Shown here: positions 1 through 8,903 of the stretch, in pieces
Layout: the number at the start of each line of letters is the position of its first letter
Position numbering within the stretch: the first letter of the stretch is position 1
Assembly: GCA_965209045.1 (NCBI GenBank)
Contig: CBDBPW010000003.1
Location: forward strand, 682,001-746,000
Direction of reading: 5' to 3'
Source of the DNA: JAJEFO01 sp965209045
Lineage (GTDB): Bacteria; Pseudomonadota; Alphaproteobacteria; Rhodobacterales; Rhodobacteraceae
DNA length: 64,000 nt
Translations under genes and position numbers: made by a program
Notes under the pieces: model-generated
The model's input: the letters and a program-made list of their open reading frames with translations, nothing else
What the model was told of the DNA's origin: nothing
Database searches by the model: none

Positions 1-551
1 GGCTGGCCAATGCGCTGGTCAACGGCGGTCTGCCCGTTCTGGAAGTCACGCTCAGAACACCGGCTGCGCTTGACGCAATTCGAGCCATGGCCAAGGTCGA
101 GGGTAGCGTGATCGGAGCAGGAACGGTGCTTACGGCCTCCGATGTTCGCGCGGCGAAGGACACCGGGGCGGTCTTCGGCGTTTCGCCGGGAGCTACGGAT
201 CGCCTTCTCAACGCTGCCGAAGCGGAGAACTTTCCAATCATTCCGGGTTCTGCCACGGCAAGCGAGGCGATGCGCCTGTTGGAAAGGGGCTACACGGTCC
301 AGAAGTTCTTTCCAGCGGAGGCGTCCGGCGGATCGGCGGCACTGAAGGCCCTTGCCGCCCCCTTGCCGCAGATCAAGTTCTGTCCGACCGGCGGCGTCAA
401 CATGGACAACGTCGGAGACTACCTGGCCCTCGAGAACGCTATATGTGTCGGCGGGTCCTGGGTGGCGCCAGACGACCTTGTGTCTCGCGGCCGATGGAAC
501 GACATCGAGTCCCTGGCCCGGAAGGCCGCACGCCTTCGAAATCGAAGTTGA
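1..551 (+). CDS. eda: KDPG aldolase (2-dehydro-3-deoxyphosphogluconate aldolase), 5' end cut off by the window
   Basis: Cleaves 2-keto-3-deoxy-6-phosphogluconate to pyruvate and glyceraldehyde-3-phosphate in the cytoplasmic Entner-Doudoroff pathway. The frame is open from base 3. It carries the family blocks in order: EVTLRT, IGAGTVLT, GVSPG, then KFFPAEASGG with the Schiff-base lysine, and FCPTGGV near the C-terminus. About 183 residues are visible. The family is about 205-215 residues, so only the first 20-30 are missing. Related 2-dehydro-3-deoxy-6-phosphogalactonate aldolases share the fold, so substrate preference is inferred. No other Entner-Doudoroff gene is in view. An orphan methyltransferase gene follows 58 bp downstream. 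Confidence 0.9.
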   Translation, partial: LANALVNGGLPVLEVTLRTPAALDAIRAMAKVEGSVIGAGTVLTASDVRAAKDTGAVFGVSPGATDRLLNAAEAENFPIIPGSATASEAMRLLERGYTVQKFFPAEASGGSAALKALAAPLPQIKFCPTGGVNMDNVGDYLALENAICVGGSWVAPDDLVSRGRWNDIESLARKAARLRNRS

Positions 552-609
552 ATTCACTCGGATCCGACTCCGGTCTGCAATCCGCCACGACCTTGGACGA
601 GAAAGGACG

Positions 610-1368
610 ATGATGCCTGCCACGCAACAGAAGACGACCAAGACGTCGAGCCCGATGAAGGATGCGGCCGCCAAAGCCGTCTTTTCGAATGAAAGAACCG
701 TGCTTGCGCCCAGGTTCACGCTGCCGACATCCCTCAAACCCAACACCCGCTTGAAGATGGATGGCCTGGAATTCCTGTCCATGCTCCCGGAGAGCGTCAT
801 TCCCGTCGCCTTTCTTGACCCCCAGTACCGTGGCGTTCTCGAAAAGCTCTCCTATGGGAACGAGGGCGAATTGCGCGGAACGCGGCGCAGCGCCATGACG
901 CAAATGCCCGAGGAGATGATTGCCGAGTTCGTGCGAAGCATTGACCGCGTCCTGCTTCCTTCCGGGCACCTGTTCCTCTGGGTCGACAAGTTTCACCTAT
1001 GCCAAGGGGTGCGGCATTGGCTGGAAGGAACGAAACTGGAAATCGTCGACCTGATGACGTGGGACAAGGGCACGTTCGGCATGGGGTACCGCACCAGGCG
1101 CCGCGCGGAGCACTGCATCATCCTGCAAAGGCGGCCTGTCAGGGCAAAGGGCGTGTGGAAAGTCCACAACATCACGGACATCGTGTTGGAAAAGGTATCA
1201 AAACGCGAGCATCCGCACGCCAAGCCGATCGAACTCCAAGGGCGCTTGATTTCCGCCGTGACCAACGAAGGAGATTTCGTCATTGACCCCGCAGCCGGAT
1301 CATTTTCAGTGCTTGACGCGGCACTGCAAAACAACCGCCAATTCCTCGGCTGCGACCTGAACGGATAA
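610..1368 (+). CDS. Orphan DNA adenine/cytosine-N4 methyltransferase, beta-class motif order
   Basis: 252 residues. The catalytic motif IV appears as DPQY at residues 70-73, where DPPY is usual. It is followed by the strand LFLWVDKF, then HPHAKP (201-206, the usual HPTQKP block) and the SAM-binding motif I as DPAAGS (226-231, usual DPFxGSG). Catalytic motif before the SAM motif is the beta-class order. The start at 610 follows GAAAGGAC, and a second ATG lies at 613. No restriction endonuclease or specificity gene is next to it, so it looks solitary. It could be a regulatory methylase or one left from a phage. Both key motifs deviate from consensus, so activity is uncertain. The enzyme class is clear, but recognition sequence and target base cannot be told. 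Confidence 0.8.
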   Translation: MMPATQQKTTKTSSPMKDAAAKAVFSNERTVLAPRFTLPTSLKPNTRLKMDGLEFLSMLPESVIPVAFLDPQYRGVLEKLSYGNEGELRGTRRSAMTQMPEEMIAEFVRSIDRVLLPSGHLFLWVDKFHLCQGVRHWLEGTKLEIVDLMTWDKGTFGMGYRTRRRAEHCIILQRRPVRAKGVWKVHNITDIVLEKVSKREHPHAKPIELQGRLISAVTNEGDFVIDPAAGSFSVLDAALQNNRQFLGCDLNG

Positions 1369-1488
1369 CATGAGGGCCGGCTGAGAGCGAAACAGGCACA
1401 GGACCAAAGGCTCAAGGGTCCAAATTACGTCGTTTCATACGACACTGGGCAACACATGACGCCGCAAGATCCAGGTCAGGATGTGAAG

Positions 1489-2616
1489 CTAGTAGACGCC
1501 GTCTTCGAGAACGCCGTCAGCTGACATTTGTGCATACAGGAGACCTTCGCGCAATCCGCGGTCCGCGACGGTGAGCCGGTCCGTCGGCCAAATTCTGAGC
1601 AGGGCTTGCAAGATCGCGGCGCCCGACATGATCAATGTATGCCGACCGTTCCCGATGCGTGGGTCAGCGCGACGACCTTCAGGCCCAAGTTCAAGGTACC
1701 TGTTGATGACCCTGTCGATCTGGTCGGAGGTCATTCTGAGGCCATCGACCTTTGTCCGGTCGTACCTGACGAGACCAAGGTGGCTCGCAGCCACCGTGGT
1801 CACTGTCCCGGATGTGCCAATGATCTGGAATCCCTCGCGCGTCTGTTCTGCCTCGTATGGAGAGAATGCCGCGAGGCGCTCTTCAAAGTAGCAACTCATC
1901 AAGGCAAATCGCGCGGCATCGTCTTCGACGTCGACAAACTGGTCGCGAAGCGTCGAAACGCCCAGCGGCACGGAGATCCAGTCGACGACATGTGCTGTGG
2001 GGAATGGCGAAGAAGGATCCGGCGTGAATCCCGTCCTGAGCCGCATTATTGCCCGTGGGCGCTCGATCTTTTGTACCCGGCTGAGGTCGATCCAGACAAG
2101 TTCGGTGGAGCCGCCGCCAATGTCGACAACAAGCAACTGCTCGGTCTTTGGTGAAACAAGGGGCGCACAGGAAATCACTGCCAAGCGCGCCTCCTCGTCG
2201 GGAGCGATCACTTCCAGTTCAAATCCGGTCTCGCGGGCGACTGTCTTGAGGAAGGACTTGCCGTTCCTCGCACGACGGCAGGCCTCGGTAGCGACTAGCC
2301 GCATGCGCTTGACGCCGTGCCTGTCGAGTTTCGCCCGGCAGACCTTCAGCGCATTCAACGTCCTGCGCATTGCCTGGCGCGAAAGGAAGCCGCTGGCTTC
2401 AAGGCCTTGTCCCAATTGAACGCTCTTGGAGAAACTGTCGACAACATGAAACTGACTGCCCTTTGGCTGGGCAATCAGCATGCGGCACGAATTGGTGCCA
2501 AGGTCCAGCGCCATATAAAGATCGGCCGGATCCGGCAATCCCGGCACAGCGCCAGCTACTTGCACCGGAAACGGCGCGGCACCGGCGCGACTCTTGGGCG
2601 GCATGTCGCCCTCCAA
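1489..2616 (-). CDS. ppx: Exopolyphosphatase / guanosine pentaphosphate phosphatase family protein
   Basis: 375 residues of the Ppx/GppA family in the ASKHA fold, which hydrolyses inorganic polyphosphate or pppGpp in the cytoplasm. The first phosphate-binding motif is DLGTNSCRMLIA (about 39-50). The second is VVDIGGGSTELVWI (about 165-178). GTSGTVTTVA (about 270) is the adenosine-site loop. The length fits the short alphaproteobacterial form without a C-terminal HD domain. Ppx and GppA activities cannot be separated by eye. The N-terminal 30 residues before the conserved core are low-complexity, so the start may lie slightly downstream. The neighbouring plus-strand region is transposon debris, and no operon partner is seen. 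Confidence 0.87.
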   Translation of the reverse strand: MEGDMPPKSRAGAAPFPVQVAGAVPGLPDPADLYMALDLGTNSCRMLIAQPKGSQFHVVDSFSKSVQLGQGLEASGFLSRQAMRRTLNALKVCRAKLDRHGVKRMRLVATEACRRARNGKSFLKTVARETGFELEVIAPDEEARLAVISCAPLVSPKTEQLLVVDIGGGSTELVWIDLSRVQKIERPRAIMRLRTGFTPDPSSPFPTAHVVDWISVPLGVSTLRDQFVDVEDDAARFALMSCYFEERLAAFSPYEAEQTREGFQIIGTSGTVTTVAASHLGLVRYDRTKVDGLRMTSDQIDRVINRYLELGPEGRRADPRIGNGRHTLIMSGAAILQALLRIWPTDRLTVADRGLREGLLYAQMSADGVLEDGVY

Positions 2617-2775
2617 ACTTTGGTTGTGACCAGCTTAAGGGATTGAATGCAGGTCGCACAAGCAAGCTATTCGACCTCGGGAACATGCGGTCACTGCCGC
2701 CTCACCGCGTGGCAGCGCGCCTTCTGGCTCGCCAGCCCGGAAGGAGGCTCGGATGGCGGGACTCCGGCAGAGGCG

Positions 2776-3345
2776 ATGCACACGATCGTCGGCCGTTCGA
2801 GCGGAAAGTGGCACGTCACGCTGCAGTTCAAGATCCCGGCGCTGGCGATTCCCGGCCAGGAAAGCACGTGCCCTGACTTGGGGATCGACGTCGGCCCGAA
2901 CGGCATCGTCGCGATCAGCGACGGGGTGACCGTCCCGGCGCCGAGGCACCTTCGCAGGGCGCAGGCGAGGACGCGGCAGCAGCAGCGGGCGCTGGCCCCG
3001 GAAGGAACTGAGATCGAAGCGCCGTGCCAAGGCGCGCAGGAACCTCGCCCGCCACCACGCGCACGTCGCGTCGCGACTTCCTGCACAAGCTCTCCCACGG
3101 ATTGGCCTCCCGACATCGCGTGATCGCGATGGAGGATCCGGGAATGAACGCGCTGAAGCGCCCCTTCCTGGCCAGGCCGGTTCACGACGCCGCATGGACA
3201 CAGTTGCGGGACATGCTGACCTGCAAAACTGAAAGCGCCGGCGGGTCCGTGGTCCTTGTCGACCCGCGCGGCACCTTCTGGCGACGGAGTGATGACCGAG
3301 GCGGTTTGAGCGAGGTGCAATATGCACCGCCACGAGGCTCTCCGG
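2776..3345 (+). pseudogene. Degenerate TnpB (IS200/IS605 OrfB) transposon nuclease relic
   Basis: Three consecutive pieces in three reading frames match a TnpB protein in order. From about 2776 there is GKWHVTLQF and GIDVGPNGIVAISDG (RuvC-I region) with the arginine-rich LRRAQARTRQQQRAL helix. From 3002 to about 3065 the next frame gives SKRRAKARRNLARHHAHVA. From about 3066 the third frame gives RRDFLHKLS, VIAMEDPGM (RuvC-II-like), DAAWTQLRDMLTCK and VVLVDPRGT. The C-terminal zinc-ribbon region is mangled. At least two frameshifts and loss of the N-terminus make it non-functional. No TnpA, clear left end or right end was found. It sits between ppx and serS and is probably an old insertion. 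Confidence 0.75.
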
Positions 3346-3777
3346 TCCGGAGGCGACGTCTTGCCGGCGAGGCCAAGGGTAACGGGAACAAAAAACGGCT
3401 TGCGGGGCAACGACAGGCCGTTGTCCCGACTCCGGCAGGATTTCGTCAGAAACTGCTGGCAAACTCCTGGATGGCGCGACTGCGACGGGCGCATCTCTTG
3501 GGTCTCGGCTAAAGACCATCCACTCGCACCTCCCGTTGCCGCATGCCAAGGTCATGCGGTCGATCCATCCATCGGGAGAGAACCTGACATTCCAGGAACA
3601 GGGTGCGCCAATCGGGCATGCCGGAGGCTGCGGAACCGCGTGGCCGCGACGGGTCCGAACGACTGACCTCGTCCCTGGACCCGGAGCCCGCGAATGCCGG
3701 ACAGAGACCGCATCTCGGAGTCGACAATGAATCTGCCTGCGTGTAGAGCGCTGAAACCTGATCGCAGGAGACGACCG
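3346..3777. other. Gap with no supported gene
   Basis: About 430 bases between the TnpB relic and serS. Reading frames here carry no recognisable motif. The part next to 3345 is probably the rest of the decayed insertion element. The last 15-20 bases hold the serS ribosome binding site. Confidence 0.5.
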
Positions 3778-5067
3778 ATGCACGACATTCGCGCAATTCG
3801 CGAAGATCCCGCCGCATTCGATGCCGCGATGGCTCGTCGGGGAATGTCGGATGCATCGTCGGACATCCTGGCAATCGACAGGGTGCGGCGCACCAAGATT
3901 GCGGCGGCGGAAGCCGCCCAGGCTGATCGAAATGCGGCCACAAAGGAAATCGCCGCAGCACTGGACAAGGGCGACAATGCAAAGTTCGAGCGCCTCCGGT
4001 CCCTCGTCGCGGAAAAGAAGGACGAGATCGCGCGGCTCGAATTGGACGCAGCAGAGGAAGACAAACGGCTGCAAGGCCTTCTGCTGACCCTGCCAAACCT
4101 GCCGCATGACGACGTGCCGTATGGGTCCGACGAGACCGACAACCTGGAGCTGCATCGCTGGGGCGATCCGCCGGTGTTCGAATTCGACCCCGTCGAGCAC
4201 TTCGACATTGCAGGTGTCAGGCCGGGAATGGACTTCGAGACCGCGGCCAAGCTTTCCGGAAGCCGGTTCGTCGTGCTCCGCGATGCGGTGGCAAGGGTGC
4301 ACCGGGCATTGGCGCAGATGATGCTCGACATTCACACGTCAGAAAACGGCCTGACCGAGACCGTGACGCCGGTTCTCGTGCGCGACGAACCCATGGTCGG
4401 GACAAACCAGCTGCCCAAGTTCGCAGAGGACAGCTATGCCACCCGTGAAGGGCTGTGGTTGATTCCGACATCGGAAGTGACGCTCACAAACATGGTGCGG
4501 GAGAGCATTCTAGATGCCAATGCCCTTCCGATCCGTCTGACTGCGCATACCCAGTGTTTCCGGTCCGAAGCCGGGGCCGCCGGCAAGGACACCGCGGGCA
4601 TGCTCCGTCAGCACCAGTTCGAGAAGGTCGAAATGGTGTCGATCGTCCATCCGGACAAGTCGGAAGAAGAGCAGAAGCGGATGCTCCGTTGTGCCGAGGG
4701 AATTCTGGAACGCCTGGGCCTGGCCTACCGTACGGTTTCGCTTTGCACCGGCGATCTCGGATTTGGCGCCCGGCGAACCTATGACATAGAGGTCTGGCTG
4801 CCCGGACAGAACGCGTATCGCGAGATCTCCTCGGTCTCGACCTGCGGCGACTTCCAGGCACGAAGAATGAACGCGAGGTTTCGCAAACGAGACGGCAAGC
4901 CGGAATTCGTGCACACGTTGAACGGCTCCGGTCTCGCGGTCGGACGCGCGTTGATCGCCATTCTCGAAAACGGCCAAACGGCCGATGGGGGCGTCAGGCT
5001 GCCCGAAGGCCTGTTGCCCTGGCTGGGCGGCGCCACCGCAATCACGCGCGAGGGTGCGCTCGAGTGA
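3778..5067 (+). CDS. serS: Seryl-tRNA synthetase
   Basis: 429 residues, a class II aminoacyl-tRNA synthetase that charges tRNA-Ser and tRNA-Sec. The N-terminal antiparallel coiled coil (about 25-100) binds the long variable arm of the tRNA. The catalytic domain shows motif 2 (FRSEAGAAGKDTAG followed by RQHQF, about 260-285) and motif 3 (NGSGLAVGRALIAILEN, about 380-397). The start MHDIRAIREDP is chosen because it matches the family N-terminus and follows CAGGAG at a normal distance, although the frame is open upstream to 3694. It appears to be a single gene, convergent with der. Confidence 0.96.
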   Translation: MHDIRAIREDPAAFDAAMARRGMSDASSDILAIDRVRRTKIAAAEAAQADRNAATKEIAAALDKGDNAKFERLRSLVAEKKDEIARLELDAAEEDKRLQGLLLTLPNLPHDDVPYGSDETDNLELHRWGDPPVFEFDPVEHFDIAGVRPGMDFETAAKLSGSRFVVLRDAVARVHRALAQMMLDIHTSENGLTETVTPVLVRDEPMVGTNQLPKFAEDSYATREGLWLIPTSEVTLTNMVRESILDANALPIRLTAHTQCFRSEAGAAGKDTAGMLRQHQFEKVEMVSIVHPDKSEEEQKRMLRCAEGILERLGLAYRTVSLCTGDLGFGARRTYDIEVWLPGQNAYREISSVSTCGDFQARRMNARFRKRDGKPEFVHTLNGSGLAVGRALIAILENGQTADGGVRLPEGLLPWLGGATAITREGALE

Positions 5068-5251
5068 CGGCGTGGGCGGCCGGCCTCCTCGCCGGTCGCT
5101 CGTGCAACTCGCGGCATCGGCCTTGAGCCTGCATCGGTTCGAAGTCGTGCCGTGCGCATCTCAGCGGACTCCACGAGTTCGCTGCTGTATCCCCGATCCC
5201 TTGGCGCAACCGGACAGTGCGGCCGACGTCGCGCCGGATCAATCGACGGGA

Positions 5252-6709
5252 TCAAGTGCCACTCGATGTGCCCGTGCCGAGATGCTTGCGAAGCCGTGAT
5301 GGGCTTGGCTTCTTCCTGTCGCGGTAGGGATTCTTGTGACCTTGGCCGCGAAAGGTGAGCCGGACCGGCGTGCCAGGCATGTCAAAGTCCTCGCGCAAGG
5401 CATTGATCAGGTAGCGCCTGTAGCTCTCGTTCAGCCTTTGCGGATAGGAACACATGACGACAAAGCCCGGTGGTCGCGTTCTGGCCTGAGTGATGTACCG
5501 CAACATGATGCGACGCCCCCCGGGCGCGGGCGGAGGATGCGCGGCGATCGCCTCTGCAAGCCAGCGATTCAGTTCGGCAGTTCCAACCCTGCGATTCCAG
5601 ACGTCGTACGCTCGAACCACGGCGTCACGCAACCGGTCCGTTCCGGCGCCCTTCAAGGCAGAGACCGCCACGAGCGGAGCGCCGCGAAGCTGGGGCAGCA
5701 ACCGTTCGAACTTGCCGGAAAGCTCGCCGAGCCTTGTCCGTCCTCGCGGGACCTGGTCCCACTTGTTCAATGCAACCACGACCGCGCGGCCCTCGCGCTC
5801 CGCCAGGTCGGCAATGCGGAGATCCTGCTGTTCGAACGGGACCGCGGCGTCGAGGACGACGATCACGACCTCGGCGAACTTGATCGCGCGAAGCCCGTCG
5901 CCAACCGACAGCCTCTCGAGCTTGTCCTGTACGCGGGCCTTCTTCCGCATGCCGGCCGTATCGAAAACCCGGACCGGCAAGCCGTCCCAGTCAAGAAAGA
6001 CCGATATTGCGTCGCGTGTAATGCCCGCTTCCGGCCCGACCAGAAGACGTTCTTCGCCCAGCAACCGGTTCACGAGCGTTGACTTCCCCGCATTCGGACG
6101 GCCTACCACCGCGACCTTGAGGGGGACTTCTGGAACAAGAGCGCGCCCATGGTCAACTGGTCCAACGGCGTCTGCATCCGTCTTGGCCACGCGCATGCCA
6201 ACATCCCGTCCCGCCCTTCGGAGCAAATCCTGCAACTGCGCGTTCAGCTCGTGAATGCCCTCGCCATGCTCGGCCGACACCGGCAGAGGGTCGCCGAATC
6301 CGAGAGAGTACGCTTCGAGCAGTCCAGCCTCCCCTGCCCGCCCTTCAGACTTGTTTGCCACGAGAAGCACGACAGCGGACCTGCGCCGCAGAAGGTTCGC
6401 AAGTGCCATGTCGTCCGGAAGGACGCCCACGCGTGCATCAATCAAGAAGAGACATGCATCGGCCGTCGCAATCGCTCGCTCGGTCAGACGCCGCATGCGA
6501 CCCTCCAGACTTTCGTCGCTTGCCTCTTCCAGCCCGGCGGTATCCATGACCGTGCAATGCACTCCCGCAAGCTGTGCCTCGCCCTCCCGCATGTCCCGCG
6601 TCACCCCCGCCCGATCGTCGACGAGTGCGAGACGCCTGCCCACGAGGCGGTTGAACAGCGTGGACTTGCCCACGTTTGGACGTCCGACAATGGCAAGCTT
6701 GAAGGTCAT
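5252..6709 (-). CDS. der: GTPase Der (EngA), 50S ribosome assembly
   Basis: 485 residues with two tandem GTPase domains, the hallmark of Der, which is needed for late 50S subunit maturation. The first P-loop is GRPNVGKST (residues 9-17) with ANKSEG as its G4 region. The second P-loop is GRPNAGKST (about 209-217) with DTAGMRKK (G3) and NKWD (G4). The C-terminal KH-like domain ends in a basic tail (GHKNPYRDRKK). It is the last gene of a minus-strand run yfgM-bamB-der, an arrangement known in alphaproteobacteria. The bamB stop lies 20 bp upstream of the der start. Confidence 0.96.
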   Translation of the reverse strand: MTFKLAIVGRPNVGKSTLFNRLVGRRLALVDDRAGVTRDMREGEAQLAGVHCTVMDTAGLEEASDESLEGRMRRLTERAIATADACLFLIDARVGVLPDDMALANLLRRRSAVVLLVANKSEGRAGEAGLLEAYSLGFGDPLPVSAEHGEGIHELNAQLQDLLRRAGRDVGMRVAKTDADAVGPVDHGRALVPEVPLKVAVVGRPNAGKSTLVNRLLGEERLLVGPEAGITRDAISVFLDWDGLPVRVFDTAGMRKKARVQDKLERLSVGDGLRAIKFAEVVIVVLDAAVPFEQQDLRIADLAEREGRAVVVALNKWDQVPRGRTRLGELSGKFERLLPQLRGAPLVAVSALKGAGTDRLRDAVVRAYDVWNRRVGTAELNRWLAEAIAAHPPPAPGGRRIMLRYITQARTRPPGFVVMCSYPQRLNESYRRYLINALREDFDMPGTPVRLTFRGQGHKNPYRDRKKPSPSRLRKHLGTGTSSGT

Positions 6710-6729
6710 GGGTCATGCGCCCATACGGA

Positions 6730-8028
6730 TCAGCGGAAGGCGTGGAGCTGGCCGTCTTCGGTCACGACATACAGGGTTCCGCCAGCAACTACGGGATTGC
6801 GGGCCGCGCCAGCGGGCAGAGCCAGTTGGCCAACCAGATCGCCTGACACTGGATCGAACCGTCGCAACATGCCGTCATTCGAGACAAGAAGGAGGTGCCC
6901 TCCTGCAAGCACTGGACCGTAATGCGCAAAGATCGCCTTGCGGCGCGCGATGCGCTCGCGGGTGAAATACGGCAGTTCCTGCGCCCAGACTGTCTCTCCG
7001 GTCGCCGCGTCAAGCCGCATCAGGAGGTTTTCCTCGGACACGAGGAAGACAGAGCCTCCCGCGACCCAAACGGGATTGAGGCCGCCTGAGTCTATGTCCC
7101 AGATCGACTCGCCCGTGCCTGCATCAAATGCGGCGGCACGACCAGAGTGGTTTCCGGCATAGACGACCCCGTTGGCCACGACCGGCAGGGCGGTCAGTTC
7201 TGAAAAATGGCTGAATGCACGCCTGAGTCTCTGGCCCGTGACACTTGCCACCCATGTCTGCGCGCCGGAATCGATGGCGGCAGCGACCAGTTGGCCTGAC
7301 GGCAGTGGGAAAACGACTTGAGACCCGGCAATCACGGGCGTCGAGCCGCCTGAAATCCCGTTTTCGCTGGTGGCGCCGATGGCCTGCCAAAGGATTCGCC
7401 CGTTCTCGGCGTCAATGGCCCAGCCCACGGCGTTTCGCGTGACCAGGTAGACAACTCCCTCGTATGCCGTGGGAGCGCCTGAAACCGCAGATTCAAGGTT
7501 CTGCACCCAGCGCACGTTGCCGGTCGCGCCTTCCAGTGCTGTCAAGGTGCCAAAGCCCGAGCTTGCAAAGACTGCACCGCCGGAAGCGGCCAGGCCACCG
7601 CCAGACCCCTCGTCCGCGTTCTCCGAGGCTGGAGTCAGGTCCTGGGTCCACAGCAGGTCTCCCGCTGTCGTGTGTGCCGAAACCCGCGCCCTGCTGTCGA
7701 GCGTGTAGACCCGCCCGCCAGCGACGACCGGGTCGGCCGTGATCCGGTGCCGTCGATCATTGCCCTGTCCGATCGACACGCTCCATTCCAGCGCCGGGTT
7801 CCGGGAAAGAGCAACATGTGTCAGGCGATGGTGCACGTTGCCGCCGACATGCGTCCATCCAGCGTTCTGGAGAGCCCGCGGGAGGTTCAGTGGCGCGGCG
7901 CGGTTCTCAATGACGGCCTGCGGCGTACCGGCAATGTCCAGCCGCTCGCCTTGAAGCAACTCTTCCCTTTCGCCGCATGCAGCGAGTGCCATCGCGACGA
8001 ACATCGGAATGCCAAGTTTCTTCACCAT
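6730..8028 (-). CDS. bamB: Outer membrane assembly lipoprotein BamB-like beta-propeller (PQQ repeats)
   Basis: 432 residues. The start at 8028 gives a clean lipoprotein signal: MVKKLGIPM, a hydrophobic core, then lipobox ALAAC. It is preceded by GAGGTG. The body consists of repeated beta-propeller blades with the PQQ-like pattern (for example GRVYTLDSRARVSA, GVVYLVTRNAVGWAID, GTLYVVTEDGQLHAF). BamB is an accessory lipoprotein of the BAM complex that inserts beta-barrel proteins in the outer membrane. Its position between a YfgM-like gene and der supports the call, and the upstream gene ends 29 bp away. Other PQQ-repeat periplasmic proteins look similar, but synteny makes BamB the best reading. 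Confidence 0.88.
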   Translation of the reverse strand: MVKKLGIPMFVAMALAACGEREELLQGERLDIAGTPQAVIENRAAPLNLPRALQNAGWTHVGGNVHHRLTHVALSRNPALEWSVSIGQGNDRRHRITADPVVAGGRVYTLDSRARVSAHTTAGDLLWTQDLTPASENADEGSGGGLAASGGAVFASSGFGTLTALEGATGNVRWVQNLESAVSGAPTAYEGVVYLVTRNAVGWAIDAENGRILWQAIGATSENGISGGSTPVIAGSQVVFPLPSGQLVAAAIDSGAQTWVASVTGQRLRRAFSHFSELTALPVVANGVVYAGNHSGRAAAFDAGTGESIWDIDSGGLNPVWVAGGSVFLVSEENLLMRLDAATGETVWAQELPYFTRERIARRKAIFAHYGPVLAGGHLLLVSNDGMLRRFDPVSGDLVGQLALPAGAARNPVVAGGTLYVVTEDGQLHAFR

Positions 8029-8056
8029 TCGCACCTCGTTGACGTAGCGCTCCGGG

Positions 8057-8707
8057 CTATGCATCCTCGGGTGTTCCACCCAGGGCCACAATCAGCCAAG
8101 AAGCACGCCTGCGCAAACCTTCCGTTTGCTCGGCATCCGCAAGAATGCCGTTCAGGGTCTCGATGGCGGTCTCGGTCTGGCCAAGCTCGACTTCGGCAAG
8201 TGCGCGCTGCTCGACAGCCAGAAGCCTGAACAGGTTGCCGGGCCTGATGAGCGGCTCAAGCCGCGCGATTCGCGCCTCTGGCGCCGCATCCGAAATCATC
8301 ACTGACTTCAGGACCGCGAGGTCGCGATACACGGGGGGCGTGTCGGCATCGGCTGCAATTTCTTCAAGAGTCGCCAACCCGCGCTCGCCCTCGCCTGCCT
8401 CGATTTCCGCTGCAGCCTGGAACAACCGCACGATCGCGTTGCGGCCTCCAGATTCGCCGTCAATGGCGGCAAGGACCTTGGCTCGGGCCTCCGGCGCATC
8501 TTCCGACAGGGCGTTCAACAGGGCGTCGCCGGCTGCTTCAGCTTCCGCCCGGGCCTGTGCCCTTTGCCACTCGAAGGCGGCGGCACCGCCCACGACCAGC
8601 ACGACGAAAGTGACGGCAATCCAGCCGTATCGGCGCATGAGCCGGAAGAGCTTGTCGCGACGGACTTCCTCGGTCACTTCGTTGATGAAAGAATCCTGGC
8701 TGGACAC
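8057..8707 (-). CDS. YfgM-like membrane-anchored TPR protein (ancillary SecYEG / periplasmic chaperone type)
   Basis: 216 residues. A cytoplasmic N-terminus (SFINEVTEEVRRDKLFRLMRRYG) is followed by one transmembrane segment (about 29-47, WIAVTFVVLVVGGAAAF) and a periplasmic helical domain with TPR-like repeats rich in alanine and glutamate. This is the architecture of YfgM, which associates with SecYEG and periplasmic chaperones in E. coli. Alphaproteobacterial members are often annotated as tetratricopeptide repeat proteins. It is the first gene of the bamB-der run. Its upstream region (8708-8903) is shared with the divergent RND pump genes. Confidence 0.82.
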   Translation of the reverse strand: MSSQDSFINEVTEEVRRDKLFRLMRRYGWIAVTFVVLVVGGAAAFEWQRAQARAEAEAAGDALLNALSEDAPEARAKVLAAIDGESGGRNAIVRLFQAAAEIEAGEGERGLATLEEIAADADTPPVYRDLAVLKSVMISDAAPEARIARLEPLIRPGNLFRLLAVEQRALAEVELGQTETAIETLNGILADAEQTEGLRRRASWLIVALGGTPEDA

Positions 8708-8903
8708 TGCAGATTTCCATCCATTGCTGTGGTCAGCGCCCTCTTATCGCCTGCATGCGGGAATGCAAAGAACACATTCCGGTCACAAGGTTGAAATCTT
8801 GCCGTGGATTGCCGAATTATGTAAGTCACGGCAACAAGATCGCCTTGTTGCACAAAGCGGCATGCTTGGCCCAGCGGCCAGCGGCCGCGAGGACACGAGA
8901 GCC

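Noticed and set aside
2635..4335. Minus-strand frame of 566 codons over the TnpB relic and serS start
   Set aside because: It overlaps serS antisense, shows no family motif, and long spurious frames are expected at this GC content.
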